DNA of 64,000 nt from assembly GCF_008364765.1 (NCBI RefSeq), contig NZ_VTUY01000010.1:1-64000 (forward strand), in the 5' to 3' direction. This DNA comes from Bacillus sp. CH30_1T (GTDB lineage Bacteria > Bacillota > Bacilli > Bacillales > Bacillaceae_B). Below the pieces are notes generated by a model. That model saw only the letters and a list, made by a program, of their open reading frames with translations. It did not search any database and had not been told where the DNA came from. Below are positions 37,292-46,398 of the stretch, in pieces. Made by a program: the position numbers and the translations under genes. Every line of letters starts with the position of its first letter. Within the stretch, counting starts at the first letter, position 1.

Positions 37292-37344
37292 GTAACAATG
37301 TTCTGTTAGACTAATCATTAAGTTGCGTAACAATGTTTTGTTAC
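37292..37344. promoter_or_regulatory. Paired palindromes at the yhbD-like promoter
   Basis: GTAACAATGTTCTGTTAG (37292-37309) and GTAACAATGTTTTGTTAC (37327-37344) are direct repeats 35 bases apart; the second is a perfect 7-bp-arm palindrome. They lie just upstream of the ribosome site of the HTH gene at 37366 and are good candidates for its own operator. Confidence 0.5.
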
Positions 37345-37365
37345 AGAAAAGAGGTGATCCCCTCA

Positions 37366-38001
37366 TTGGAAACAGATCTTATTTCTAAGAAGGAAGTATT
37401 AGAACTGACCGGGATTTCGTATGGCCAGCTTTACCGTTGGAAACGAAAGAACATTATTCCAGAGAGTTGGTTTATTAAGAAATCAACCTTCACGGGTCAA
37501 GAAACATTCTTTCCCAGGGAAAAAATGCTGTCACGCATCGATACAATCAAAGATATGAAGGATGATTATTCACTGGATGAACTATCCGATTTCTTTTCAC
37601 CAAATCCCACTAAGATTGAAGTCCGTGCAGATGAATTACCTTTGCACAGCATTCTATCGGATCATACCTTATCCTTCTGCACAGCATTTCTACCGGCAAG
37701 AAAGGTATTTGAGTTTCCTGATATATTAAATATGTTGATCATTGAGAAGGCGAAAAGGATACAAATCCCAAGAGAAGAACTGCAAACCTTATTCCTTTTT
37801 CTTCATGAGAAGTTCACTCCATTGAAAGATTCTTCCCTTGAACTTGTAGGTCTTCGTAAAGGGGAGGAATATATATGGGTACTCCTTCCTCTTCATTCCG
37901 AATTGCTTGTTGACCATTTAGCACATACCGTATTGAAATTTGATTTACAACAGTTGATGGAAGAATTGAAAATCACGTTAACGAATTCAAAAGGGGTTTA
38001 A
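37366..38001 (+). CDS. yhbD: YhbD-like MerR-type HTH protein (DUF4004)
   Basis: A 211-residue protein. The N-terminus holds a MerR-like helix-turn-helix: LISKKEVLELTGISYGQLYRW then KRKNIIPESWF. The rest is a DUF4004-type effector region. TTG at 37366 is 7 bases after AGAGGTGAT and is preferred over ATG 37333, which lies inside an operator-like palindrome. The next gene is a YhbE/YhbF-like polymer-forming protein 25 bases on, as in the B. subtilis yhbD-yhbE-yhbF set. It probably controls that operon. Confidence 0.82.
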   Translation: METDLISKKEVLELTGISYGQLYRWKRKNIIPESWFIKKSTFTGQETFFPREKMLSRIDTIKDMKDDYSLDELSDFFSPNPTKIEVRADELPLHSILSDHTLSFCTAFLPARKVFEFPDILNMLIIEKAKRIQIPREELQTLFLFLHEKFTPLKDSSLELVGLRKGEEYIWVLLPLHSELLVDHLAHTVLKFDLQQLMEELKITLTNSKGV

Positions 38002-38026
38002 CGTCCCTGAAATGGAGGAGAAAAGA

Positions 38027-38818
38027 ATGAATACAATTGAAAAGAATGAACTGCATGACTTGAAGATTAGTGGATCCGGAACGTCCGGCGGAGGAAAATT
38101 TGATTCAGTAAAGATTAGTGGAAGCGGAAAAATCGTTGGCGATATCGACTGCCACGAGCTAAAAATTTCAGGTTCAGGTACGATTTCAGGTGACGTAAAA
38201 GCGGGATACATTAAAACGAGCGGTTCTTCCACCATTAAAGGTGATACGAAAGCAGAAACGATTACAACAAGTGGAAGCTCCAAATATGATGGCTCAGTGA
38301 TGGCGGCAGAAATGAACACAAGTGGATCAAGCATTGTGTCGAAAGACCTTATCTTTAAGACATTCAAGGTAAGCGGATCATGTAGGGTTGGAGGAAAAAT
38401 TCAAGGGGGATCGATTAAAGCAAGCGGTTCTTTAAGGGTTGAAAAGGATTGTGAAGTCGAAGCCTTTTCATCTTCCGGCTCGGTCCATATCGAGGGGCTG
38501 TTGAACGCTGACCAGATTCGAATTGAAATCAATCATGAATCCTCCATTAAAGAAATCGGTGGCGAGACGATTGAAGTAAAACACCACAACTCGAACGGAC
38601 TGATCAAACAAGTGGTCAACTTCTTTCTCCAAAAGGAAGATTGCTTATTTTCAGAACTGATCGAAGGTGACGAGGTGTATCTTGAGAACACGAAGGCGAA
38701 ACTCGTTCGTGGTAAAAATGTTGTGATCGGTGAGAATTGTGACATTGATACGGTTGAATATTCAGGTAACCTGGATGTGAAGAAAGATAGTCGAATCGGG
38801 GAAAAGGTGAAGATTTAA
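38027..38818 (+). CDS. Bactofilin-like polymer-forming protein (YhbE/YhbF type)
   Basis: A 263-residue protein made of short beta repeats. KISGSG/KTSGSS-type units recur about every 18-20 residues through the first 160 residues, the mark of the bactofilin (DUF583) beta-helix, and a second set closes the chain (GENCDIDTVEYSGNL). No membrane segment. GGAGGA lies 6 bases before ATG 38027; a 38012 ATG overlaps it. B. subtilis has two such genes (yhbE, yhbF) required for swimming; here only one follows the yhbD-like gene. Confidence 0.85.
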   Translation: MNTIEKNELHDLKISGSGTSGGGKFDSVKISGSGKIVGDIDCHELKISGSGTISGDVKAGYIKTSGSSTIKGDTKAETITTSGSSKYDGSVMAAEMNTSGSSIVSKDLIFKTFKVSGSCRVGGKIQGGSIKASGSLRVEKDCEVEAFSSSGSVHIEGLLNADQIRIEINHESSIKEIGGETIEVKHHNSNGLIKQVVNFFLQKEDCLFSELIEGDEVYLENTKAKLVRGKNVVIGENCDIDTVEYSGNLDVKKDSRIGEKVKI

Positions 38819-38836
38819 ATGATAGCATTACTATGC

Positions 38837-38868
38837 ACAGGGATGGGTTTTACCATCTCTGTTTTTTA
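38837..38868 (+). terminator. Terminator of the yhbD-like operon
   Basis: ACAGGGATGG pairs with CCATCTCTGT (one wobble), followed by TTTTTTA. Confidence 0.8.
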
Positions 38869-38989
38869 TGTAAACTTCCGTCTTTACGATTCATTAACAT
38901 GCATAATCGAAATTTCATATTTTTATTCTGAATGTTCTGCTATATTAATAGGTATATAGTACAATCCTATGCGAAAGCTGGAGGCCATT

Positions 38990-40285
38990 ATGACTCGTCT
39001 TACGGATTACCTTATTGTCATGTCTTTCGATTGTTTATCTGCTTTGGATTACCCCATTATTAAGGATCTTCCCCACTTTCAAGAGCTGCTTGCCCATGGA
39101 TCCTTTTGCAAAAATGTCGAGACCATCTACCCTTCTGTGACATATCCCTGTCATGCAACAATCGTCACTGGTAAGTTCCCTAACCGGCATGGTGTTGTAA
39201 ACAATACTCTCCTTCAGCCAGGTCGGATTTCTCCTGATTGGCATTGGCATCGAAGCGCTATTAAGGGTACTACCTTATATGACGAAGCAAAGAAAGCTCA
39301 AATGACCACTGCCTCTCTTCTCTGGCCTGTTACAGCCAAAGGGGACATTGATTATAACATGCCGGAGATTTTCGCCAATCGCTCGTGGCATAACCAAATT
39401 CTTGTATCCCTGTTCAATGGCAGCCCTCTCTATCAATTACACATGAACCGTCTCTTTGGTCACATCCGTAATGGCCTGAATCAACCGGAGCTTGATGATT
39501 TCGTTCTTGAATCGACGGTTGCAACGATCAAAAAGAAACCAGACCTATTGCTTGTCCACTTTACCGACCTTGATACACAGCGTCATTATCATGGGGTTTA
39601 TTCAAAAGAAGCACATGCTGCCATTCGTCGTCATGATGCCCGTTTAGGGAAAATCATTCGGGCATTAAAGAAAAACGGCATGTATGATCAGTCAACCATT
39701 GTTGCTCTTGGAGATCATAGTGCATTGGATGAATCGAAGGCTATTCAATTGAACGTCCTTTTCAAGGAAAATGGGTTAATCACAATGAATGCCAGGGGAA
39801 AGGTAACCGATTGGAAAGCATATTGCAAAGGCTGTGATGGATCGGCTTACGTGTACACAAAGGATCAGAAATCGATGGAGGTTGTGCAATCCCTTGTTTT
39901 CGAGCTCCAAGGTGACCCTTCTAACGGAATTGAAGCCATTCTCACTGGTGAAGAAGCAGGGAGAAAAGGAGCCGATGAACATTGTTCGTTTATGCTCGAA
40001 GCACGACACGGTTTTTACTTTAAAGATTCTTTAGCAGGATCCTTCATTCATACCATCACCCCGGAGGATGTAGAGGAAAAACGTTATACGTATGGATCTC
40101 ACGGGTATTCTCCTGATAAAGAAGACTACTCCACCATCTTCATGGCTTCCGGAAAAGGGATCCGGTCAAATGTTGAAATTCCTTTTATGCATTTAGTAGA
40201 TGAAGGCCCAACACTAGCACGCCTGCTCGGCCTTAGCCTGGGTGCAACAGATGGAAAAGTGATCGAAGATTTGTTGGATATATAA
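38990..40285 (+). CDS. Alkaline phosphatase superfamily phosphodiesterase / nucleotide pyrophosphatase
   Basis: A 431-residue enzyme of the Phosphodiest family. The metal Asp is near the N-terminus (VMSFDCLSALD), the nucleophile Thr lies in YPSVTYPCHATIVTGKFPNR, and further metal ligands are in HFTDLDTQRHYHG, ALGDHSALD and YGSHGYSPDKEDYS. No signal peptide, so it acts in the cytosol. CTGGAGG lies 5 bases before ATG 38990. The following YxiO-like transporter gene is 33 bases on in the same direction. Substrate unknown. Confidence 0.88.
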   Translation: MTRLTDYLIVMSFDCLSALDYPIIKDLPHFQELLAHGSFCKNVETIYPSVTYPCHATIVTGKFPNRHGVVNNTLLQPGRISPDWHWHRSAIKGTTLYDEAKKAQMTTASLLWPVTAKGDIDYNMPEIFANRSWHNQILVSLFNGSPLYQLHMNRLFGHIRNGLNQPELDDFVLESTVATIKKKPDLLLVHFTDLDTQRHYHGVYSKEAHAAIRRHDARLGKIIRALKKNGMYDQSTIVALGDHSALDESKAIQLNVLFKENGLITMNARGKVTDWKAYCKGCDGSAYVYTKDQKSMEVVQSLVFELQGDPSNGIEAILTGEEAGRKGADEHCSFMLEARHGFYFKDSLAGSFIHTITPEDVEEKRYTYGSHGYSPDKEDYSTIFMASGKGIRSNVEIPFMHLVDEGPTLARLLGLSLGATDGKVIEDLLDI

Positions 40286-40318
40286 AGAAGAGACTTTGTT
40301 TCCTTAGGGGGAAAAACA

Positions 40319-41593
40319 ATGAAGCGTTTCTCAAAAGAAGAAAATAGCTGGATCTTTTATGATTGGGCAAACTCAGCGTATTCCATTATCATTTCGACAG
40401 CGGTCTTTCCGCTATTTTATAAGGCTGCCGCTACTAATGCAGGGGTCAGTGCCGCTAATTCCACTGCTTATTTAGGCTACACCATTGCGATTGCCACCTT
40501 TATCCTCGCTATGATCGGTCCGATCCTGGGAACGATTGCCGATTATGAAGGCTACAAGAAGAAATTCTTTACCTTCTTCTTTGCCCTCGGTGTTACATTT
40601 ACTGCACTGCTTGCTTTCGTTCCAAGTGATCAGTGGCTGCTTTTGTTAATTTTTTATACAGTGGCAGCGGTAGGTTCAGCTGGTTCCAATGTTTTCTATG
40701 ATGCCTTTTTAACCGATGTAACGACAGAAGAGCGAATGAACAGGGTGTCATCCCGTGGATTTGGATTCGGGTACATCGGGAGCACGATTCCGTTTATCAT
40801 AAGCATCGCCATCATCATATTATCTCAAAATGGGGTACTTCCTTTCTCCGTAACCATCGCCAGTAAAATCGCGTTCATCATTACCGCTTTATGGTGGGGA
40901 CTCTTTGCCATCCCCTTAATAAAAAATGTCCATCAGCGCTACTTTATTGAGCGTGAAAAGAACCCCGTCGCCAATAGCTTTAAGCGTCTCGGTAAAACGA
41001 TGAAAGAAATCAGGAAATACCGTGCACTATTTTTGTTTCTTCTTGCTTATTTCTTTTATATTGACGGAGTCGGCACCATCATTACGATGTCCACTGCATA
41101 CGGAACGGATCTCGGAATCACATCCACTAATCTCTTGGTCATCCTGTTTGTGACTCAGGTGGTGGCTGGACCTTTTGCTATCCTTTACGGGAGGCTGGCA
41201 GAGAAATTCACGGGGAAAAAGATGTTGTATGTAGGAATTTTCGTTTATATCATCGTTTGCATTTATGCTTATTTCCTGGAGACCACAATGGATTTCTGGA
41301 TCCTTGCTATGCTCGTTGCTTCTTCCCAAGGCGGCATCCAGGCATTGAGCCGGGCATACTTTGCAAAATTAATTCCGAAGAAAAATTCCAATGAATTCTT
41401 TGGATTCTATAATATCTTCGGTAAATTTGCCTCGATCCTCGGACCATTGTTAGTGGCGGTCACCGCCCAAGTGACAGGCGAGTCCAATAGCGGTGTTTTC
41501 AGTCTCGTCGTCCTCTTTATCATCGGACTTGTCATACTTGCCTTCGTCCCTGAGCCGAAAGGAAATGAGATTGAGAAGCCTACAATTGTATAA
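40319..41593 (+). CDS. yxiO: MFS transporter, YxiO / UMF1 (Atg22-like) family
   Basis: A 424-residue protein with 12 hydrophobic helices. The start KEENSWIFYDWANSAYSIIIST is the defining motif of the UMF1 family, and SSQGGIQALSRAYFAKLIP is another. AGGGGG lies upstream of the ATG. It follows the phosphodiesterase gene, so the pair may salvage a phosphodiester compound; that is inference from position only. Confidence 0.85.
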   Translation: MKRFSKEENSWIFYDWANSAYSIIISTAVFPLFYKAAATNAGVSAANSTAYLGYTIAIATFILAMIGPILGTIADYEGYKKKFFTFFFALGVTFTALLAFVPSDQWLLLLIFYTVAAVGSAGSNVFYDAFLTDVTTEERMNRVSSRGFGFGYIGSTIPFIISIAIIILSQNGVLPFSVTIASKIAFIITALWWGLFAIPLIKNVHQRYFIEREKNPVANSFKRLGKTMKEIRKYRALFLFLLAYFFYIDGVGTIITMSTAYGTDLGITSTNLLVILFVTQVVAGPFAILYGRLAEKFTGKKMLYVGIFVYIIVCIYAYFLETTMDFWILAMLVASSQGGIQALSRAYFAKLIPKKNSNEFFGFYNIFGKFASILGPLLVAVTAQVTGESNSGVFSLVVLFIIGLVILAFVPEPKGNEIEKPTIV

Positions 41594-41598
41594 AAAGA

Positions 41599-41624
41599 GA
41601 GCCTGAACACATGTGTTCAGGCTC
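41599..41624. terminator. Bidirectional terminator yxiO / azoR
   Basis: GAGCCTGAACACATGTGTTC then AGGCTC is a perfect 26-bp palindrome. AAAAAG precedes it and TTCCCTTTGTTT follows. Confidence 0.8.
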
Positions 41625-41634
41625 TTCCCTTTGT

Positions 41635-42270
41635 TTAAAATGTATGAGCAGCATCCTTCGCTCTTGCAATGGCATTTTCTTTGATCTCTTGGGCTTTATC
41701 AGGCATCGCCGCATGCCCCTCCACAAATACACCCTCGAAGGAAGGTACACCGAAAAATTGCATGATGATGTCCAGATAACGATGCCCCATTTCCATGCCG
41801 GCTGCAGGCCCTTCTGAGTAAATCCCGCCTCTTGCCTGGATATGAATAGCTTTCTTGTCTGTCAGTAATCCTACTGGTCCGTGCTCTGTATACTTAAAGG
41901 ACTTACCGGCAACTGCTACAGAGTCAATATACGCTTTCATCACAGGCGGGAAGGAAAAATTCCACAATGGTGTAACAAACACATATTTATCTGCAGAAAT
42001 AAATTGTTCTGATAACTCATTCAGACGATTCACTTTCGACTTTTCTTCCGATGAAAGCTCCTCAAATCCTTTTCCAGTTTGCAGTTTCCCCCATCCACTA
42101 AACACATCAGCGTCAATATGGGGAATATGTTCACGGTACAAATCAATGTGAACTACTTGATCGTCAGGATTCACTTCTTTGTAGGTATCCATAAATGCTT
42201 TCGCTACCGCCATGCTGTACGATTGAGTATCATCATGGGGATGTGCCGTAATATATAGTACTTGTTCCAT
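41635..42270 (-). CDS. azoR: FMN-dependent NADH:quinone oxidoreductase / azoreductase AzoR
   Basis: A 211-residue flavodoxin-fold enzyme. FMN-binding segments [34 protein letters not shown] and [19 protein letters not shown] match the AzoR family, which reduces quinones and azo dyes with NADH in two-electron steps and protects from quinone stress. AAAGGATGGATG precedes the ATG. Monocistronic between terminators. Confidence 0.92.
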   Translation of the reverse strand: MEQVLYITAHPHDDTQSYSMAVAKAFMDTYKEVNPDDQVVHIDLYREHIPHIDADVFSGWGKLQTGKGFEELSSEEKSKVNRLNELSEQFISADKYVFVTPLWNFSFPPVMKAYIDSVAVAGKSFKYTEHGPVGLLTDKKAIHIQARGGIYSEGPAAGMEMGHRYLDIIMQFFGVPSFEGVFVEGHAAMPDKAQEIKENAIARAKDAAHTF

Positions 42271-42353
42271 TCTTCATCCATCCTTTACTCATATTTTCCG
42301 CTGTATTATTTTGTGAGAAAAAAATGGAATTATTCAAGGTTTATCATCTTAGC

Positions 42354-42388
42354 AAAAAAAAGAATGCTGTCCGATAGACAACATCCGA
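42354..42388 (-). terminator. Terminator after the 47-aa small gene
   Basis: TGTTGTC and GACAGCA arms on the minus strand (one wobble), followed by TTCTTTTTTTT. Confidence 0.65.
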
Positions 42389-42412
42389 TTGTTCATAGGT
42401 TTTAATCGTTTC

Positions 42413-42556
42413 TTACTCTTCCTCTACGGAAGCTTCAAAAGGGTTTCCCCCGATATTCTTTCTCATTTCAGCAGTTAGTTCAAATGAAGTGTTCTCTTGT
42501 GCTTCCCCTGTTGCGAAATGGTGACTGCCATCATAATGAAATGGTTTACCTTCCAA
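42413..42556 (-). CDS. Small uncharacterised protein (47 aa)
   Basis: A frame too short for routine calling: TTG start with GGAGGTG 6 bases upstream, a TAA stop and a terminator after it. The product is acidic with a His-rich front (GKPFHYDGSHHFATGEAQEN) and the tail RKNIGGNPFEASVEEE. No membrane helix and no Cys. I do not recognise a family. The ribosome site and terminator make translation likely. Confidence 0.65.
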   Translation of the reverse strand: MEGKPFHYDGSHHFATGEAQENTSFELTAEMRKNIGGNPFEASVEEE

Positions 42557-42670
42557 TGTCGACACCTCCGTTTTACTGTAGTTTTACCTTTATGTATGAA
42601 TTTATTCGATTCGACCCGTACCCGGCATGACCAACCTTTTTCCTAGTAGTATATACTCATTATACTACAT

Positions 42671-43207
42671 TTATTTCCAGTATATATCCTTTTTTCCCAT
42701 TTTATATTGATATTTTTTATTTTCTATAACTACCACATGTTCATGAGAGGATTTGGCCACTTGTTTCGTTTCCTTGACAAGTTGCTCGATAAGCCGGTGA
42801 CATTGCTGTGCTCCCTTTACGAGAAGAGGAACGCCAATCCAATCGATCCCTAATTCTCTTGACAAAAAACCTCCTGCTGTCATGAGTGGCGGGACCGTGG
42901 GAGAGGTATTGGAAAGGATGATTTTTTCATTGCTTCCATATCTCCTGATCAAGATGGTACTTAAGTCCGTCAGTGCAGGAACAACATATTTAGAAGATCT
43001 CCTTCCAATCGTATACACTGGATTATTCTCTTCATCCATTCCGCGATAGAGTATTTGCCCCGCTTCTTTTTTCGTTAGCTGATTGAAGTAAGGAACAGAA
43101 AGGATGTCTTCCTTTGTCAGGGCTGTTGGTTTTAACAGACGCAGATGATAGGCAGCTGCCAGGGATGTTGTATGAGTTCCACCAAAGTCATTGTAGATAT
43201 ATATCAT
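42671..43207 (-). CDS. DUF3189 family protein
   Basis: A 178-residue protein starting MIYIYNDFGGTHTTSLAAAYHL, the P-loop-like opening of DUF3189 proteins of spore formers. NTSPTVPPLMTAGGFLSRELGI and a QQCHRLI segment follow. An AGGGTGG site precedes the ATG. The function is unknown; family members occur near sporulation genes in other genomes. Confidence 0.8.
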   Translation of the reverse strand: MIYIYNDFGGTHTTSLAAAYHLRLLKPTALTKEDILSVPYFNQLTKKEAGQILYRGMDEENNPVYTIGRRSSKYVVPALTDLSTILIRRYGSNEKIILSNTSPTVPPLMTAGGFLSRELGIDWIGVPLLVKGAQQCHRLIEQLVKETKQVAKSSHEHVVVIENKKYQYKMGKKDIYWK

Positions 43208-43317
43208 TGGACCACCCTAGAGAAAATCGTTTATTACAGTATGAGCTTAACAGGCGAAATATATGCTGAACGTGAGCATCGATTAAGAAAAAAATTCATA
43301 AAAAAAAACAGAGCCAT

Positions 43318-44256
43318 CTACATCTGATGTCTCTGTTTTCCTTCAAGGAATCGCTTTTGTTTCCTTCTGATGACGATCTCTTCAAGGGTACCGGATCCAC
43401 ATACTACCCCAAGTACGATGAATATCAGCCCGATCAAATGATAATATGTAACGGTTTCATTTAAGAATAGGGCTGCTCCAACAAGAGAGAAGAAGGTATT
43501 TAGATTAAGGAAAATCGACGTTTCGGCAGCACCGATTTTTCCAATCGAGTGATTGTAGATCATATGCCCGACTGCGGTTGCTAATATGGCTGAAGCAAAG
43601 AATAGAAGCCATATGGAGTTTGGGGCACCTCTCAGTTCTTTCAATGCTCCCGGCTCTGTGACCAAACTAATCGCAAACAAGACAATGGAACCAAACACCA
43701 TCATATACCCCGTAAGTAATCGAGGGTCCAATGTTTTGGCTGCCCGGCTGATGATAATGAAGCTTAAGGCCTGTGAAAAGATAGAGATAAAGATAAACAG
43801 ATCCCCGGTCTTAAGTCCAGCTAACCCCTCTCCGCCTGACAACACAATGATTGTGACACCGACACTACCAGACAGAAACCCGAGGATTTTAATCACTGTA
43901 GGCCGGTTCCGCAGGAGGATCGTCGCCATTAAAGCAGTCAACAACGGACCGGTTCCCAATATAAGTCCACCGTTTGTCGACGACGTACCTGTTAAACCAA
44001 CAGATAAAAAATAATGATGACTGACCACATTCAACAAGCCACCTGAAATAATGAACAAGAACTCTTTAGCCGTTGGTTTTCTTAATTTCCTCATAAAACC
44101 AAGAATGATAAATACGGTAATCCCTGCTGTGAAGATGCGGAGTGAAGTAATAGTTACAGGCATAAATTCACTCACCAATACCTTTAATGCAGGAACGTTA
44201 AAGCCCCAAACCAACATGATCAACACAAGTATCGAATATGTTTGCCACTTTTTCAC
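43318..44256 (-). CDS. EamA/DMT superfamily transporter
   Basis: A 312-residue protein with ten hydrophobic helices in two EamA repeats (LVLIMLVWGFNVPALKVL at the N-terminus and ATAVGHMIYNHSIGKIGAAE in the second). Drug/metabolite exporters of this type move amino acids or related compounds; substrate unknown. The start is GTG at 44256 with AAGAAGG about 10 bases upstream. Monocistronic. Confidence 0.87.
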   Translation of the reverse strand: MKKWQTYSILVLIMLVWGFNVPALKVLVSEFMPVTITSLRIFTAGITVFIILGFMRKLRKPTAKEFLFIISGGLLNVVSHHYFLSVGLTGTSSTNGGLILGTGPLLTALMATILLRNRPTVIKILGFLSGSVGVTIIVLSGGEGLAGLKTGDLFIFISIFSQALSFIIISRAAKTLDPRLLTGYMMVFGSIVLFAISLVTEPGALKELRGAPNSIWLLFFASAILATAVGHMIYNHSIGKIGAAETSIFLNLNTFFSLVGAALFLNETVTYYHLIGLIFIVLGVVCGSGTLEEIVIRRKQKRFLEGKQRHQM

Positions 44257-44417
44257 TTCCCTGAGGCCTTCTTTCTATATTTAGTATTCACCCATCATAG
44301 CACCAGGTTACTTTTCTTGCTAGAAAATAATTTCGATTCGTGAAACAATTTTAGTAATAGACCATCTTCCTAAACCCGGACTATGCTATAGTTAAAGGTC
44401 GAAAGGGGTTTTGTAAA

Positions 44418-44756
44418 ATGACAAATCAACATCTACCGCCAAAAACGTGTACAATCGACCGTCTAGTTACTAAAACTGAGGACGTTGAGAAAGTGATTAA
44501 GGGTGAAAAAACGGCGACCCGCAGAAACGGACGATACGCTGATATTGGAGAAATCATGGAGCTTCAAGGAAAGAAATACATAGTAGAAAGCGTCTACTCC
44601 CAATCACTTGGTGAGTTGACAGATGACCACGCCAAACAAGAAGGGTTTCAATCGGTAGAGGAATATAAAGAAGCCATCCTCTCTTATCACCCAGGCATGC
44701 CATGGCACCCGAGCATGAAAGTATGGGTGCACGAATTCACATTAGTGAACGAATAG
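44418..44756 (+). CDS. ASCH domain protein
   Basis: A 112-residue protein with the ASCH pattern: TIDRLVTKTEDVEKVIKGEK then TATRRNGRYADIGEIMELQGK and a final VWVHEFTLV strand. ASCH domains bind RNA or nucleotide-like ligands. GAAAGGGG stands about 11 bases before the ATG. Ten bases separate its stop from the following membrane protein gene. Confidence 0.8.
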   Translation: MTNQHLPPKTCTIDRLVTKTEDVEKVIKGEKTATRRNGRYADIGEIMELQGKKYIVESVYSQSLGELTDDHAKQEGFQSVEEYKEAILSYHPGMPWHPSMKVWVHEFTLVNE

Positions 44757-44766
44757 AGTACAACGG

Positions 44767-45213
44767 ATGGATTATTTATTATACAGAACGCTCATCTATC
44801 TTCATGTGATCAGCGTCGTGGCTTCCATCGGCCCATTTTTCATTCTATTACCGATGATGAAAAAATTACGGTCGGCTTCTGAGTACGTGCTTCCCTCGTA
44901 CTTGGACACGTTCCGCTTCACGGTCCAACTTTCCAAGCATGCAGGGCATGTTCTCGTCGGAACAGGAATTCTCCTGGTTATAGTCGGACCTTGGACGTGG
45001 GGTACACCCTGGATCATCATGACCCTTGTCATTATGTTTTGCTCCCTGTTCTTTCTCGCCAGAGCATTCTCACCGACACTTCGAAAATTTGGAGAGAAGG
45101 GCGCTGACCGGGAATGGCTGGTGAGGAAATTAAATAGAACAGTATGGACTTATCTCATTCTCTTGCTCGCGATGCTGTGGTTTATGGTCGTGAAGCCTAG
45201 CTTGTGGATGTAA
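44767..45213 (+). CDS. DUF2269-like membrane protein
   Basis: A 148-residue protein with four hydrophobic helices. Conserved-looking His residues stand in helix 1 (IYLHVISVVASIGPFF) and in QLSKHAGHVLVGTGI, a pattern seen in DUF2269 and related putative haem membrane proteins. A strong hairpin follows. It probably forms an operon with the ASCH gene. Function unknown. Confidence 0.65.
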   Translation: MDYLLYRTLIYLHVISVVASIGPFFILLPMMKKLRSASEYVLPSYLDTFRFTVQLSKHAGHVLVGTGILLVIVGPWTWGTPWIIMTLVIMFCSLFFLARAFSPTLRKFGEKGADREWLVRKLNRTVWTYLILLLAMLWFMVVKPSLWM

Positions 45214-45225
45214 TGGAGTTGACTC

Positions 45226-45279
45226 ATAGCGTGTACCAGGTACAATGGATGTCATTTGTACCTGGTACACGCTATTTTT
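45226..45279 (+). terminator. Long-stem terminator
   Basis: A perfect 20-bp stem (ATAGCGTGTACCAGGTACAA with its complement) and a 10-base loop, followed by TTTTG. Confidence 0.8.
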
Positions 45280-45316
45280 GAAGATAAATTAACTAGTCGC
45301 CATGACCCCATCATCA

Positions 45317-45709
45317 TCAATACTCCCGAACTGCTACAGTCCTTATCTTAAAAACAAAATAATAATACTTACATACAATAATCAAACTCAGGATCACCTT
45401 CACAATCATGCGATCCGATAAAATCAGCGGTATGAGAATCATGATGTCTGAAAAAATTAGCAGCGTTACCTTCTGGCGCAGTGTCATGGATCGATGACGA
45501 ATAAAGCCTTCTAAATGCTTCTTATATACACTGGTACCTTTAAACCAGACCTCAAAACGTTCAGATCCCCTCACAAATAAAAAGGATGCTAACAATAGTA
45601 ATGGAGTCGTTGGAATAAGGGGCAGAACGATGCCGACAATTCCCAATCCCAAAAATAACAAACCTAATAATATATATATCATTTTCTTAATTTTTTTTAT
45701 TACGGCCAC
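45317..45709 (-). CDS. YbaN / DUF454 family membrane protein
   Basis: A 130-residue protein with three to four hydrophobic helices. LGLGIVGIVLPLIPTTPLLLLAS and FLFVRGSERFEVWF are the DUF454 signature. The start is uncertain: AAAAAGGA runs straight into GTG 45709 with no spacer, and the first ATG is at 45682. Function unknown. Confidence 0.82.
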   Translation of the reverse strand: MAVIKKIKKMIYILLGLLFLGLGIVGIVLPLIPTTPLLLLASFLFVRGSERFEVWFKGTSVYKKHLEGFIRHRSMTLRQKVTLLIFSDIMILIPLILSDRMIVKVILSLIIVCKYYYFVFKIRTVAVREY

Positions 45710-45837
45710 TCCTTTTTAACCCTTCATTCCCTCTCTATTCTATTCATGATGATAAATGCTGGCAAGATACAGAAAAAGAACCTGACATTGGTGAAGTATT
45801 CGCTCACACCATTATCAGATCCTCTCTTCTATGCATT

Positions 45838-46242
45838 CTACCTATTCTCTTTTCCCTTCGACTCCAAAACCTTCATAAAATAGGCCGTAGGAAGCAGCAA
45901 CCCGATGGCAGCCTCAAGCAGTGCAAAGAATCGGATATGTCCTGTCGGGATGTAATCTCCGTACCCGACAGACAGGATCGTCACCCCGCTATAATAGAGA
46001 TAATTGAGAAACGTATGCTCCACCGGCTTGCCACTTGGTGAACTGATACGCAGCATCGGACTCTCTAATGAAAGGGCATAATAGAGTACAGCAAATGCGA
46101 TCATGATACTGAGAAGTACAAAAAACAGCTTATAAAAAAGTGTTGTACTAAAATAACTGTACTTGAAATGCTTATCCTTAAAGAAATAGATTAAGTTTAC
46201 CAGGATGAAAATGATGGCTCCGATTGTAACGATGCTTGCCAA
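45838..46242 (-). CDS. Two-TM potassium-channel-like protein, second copy type
   Basis: A 134-residue membrane protein with two N-terminal hydrophobic helices, a pore loop with SVGYGD in VTILSVGYGDYIPTGH, and a last helix (ALLEAAIGLLLPTAYFM). It differs clearly from the copy at 3145-3549 outside the pore. The start is taken as TTG 46242, 11 bases after AGGAGG; the upstream ATG at 46266 has no ribosome site. No cytoplasmic regulatory domain. Confidence 0.75.
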   Translation of the reverse strand: MASIVTIGAIIFILVNLIYFFKDKHFKYSYFSTTLFYKLFFVLLSIMIAFAVLYYALSLESPMLRISSPSGKPVEHTFLNYLYYSGVTILSVGYGDYIPTGHIRFFALLEAAIGLLLPTAYFMKVLESKGKENR

Positions 46243-46398
46243 AACGTTTGAATCCTCCTCTTTCATGTACTATGTTTCATATACCACGTGTTGTATGTTT
46301 AAAACTAAACTATAGTAGATTCTCATCTCCCCTTGTACAAACCAATCAACTCTTTTATTCTAGTAATAATAGAATTTTCCGAAAAGAAGGAACCTGCA

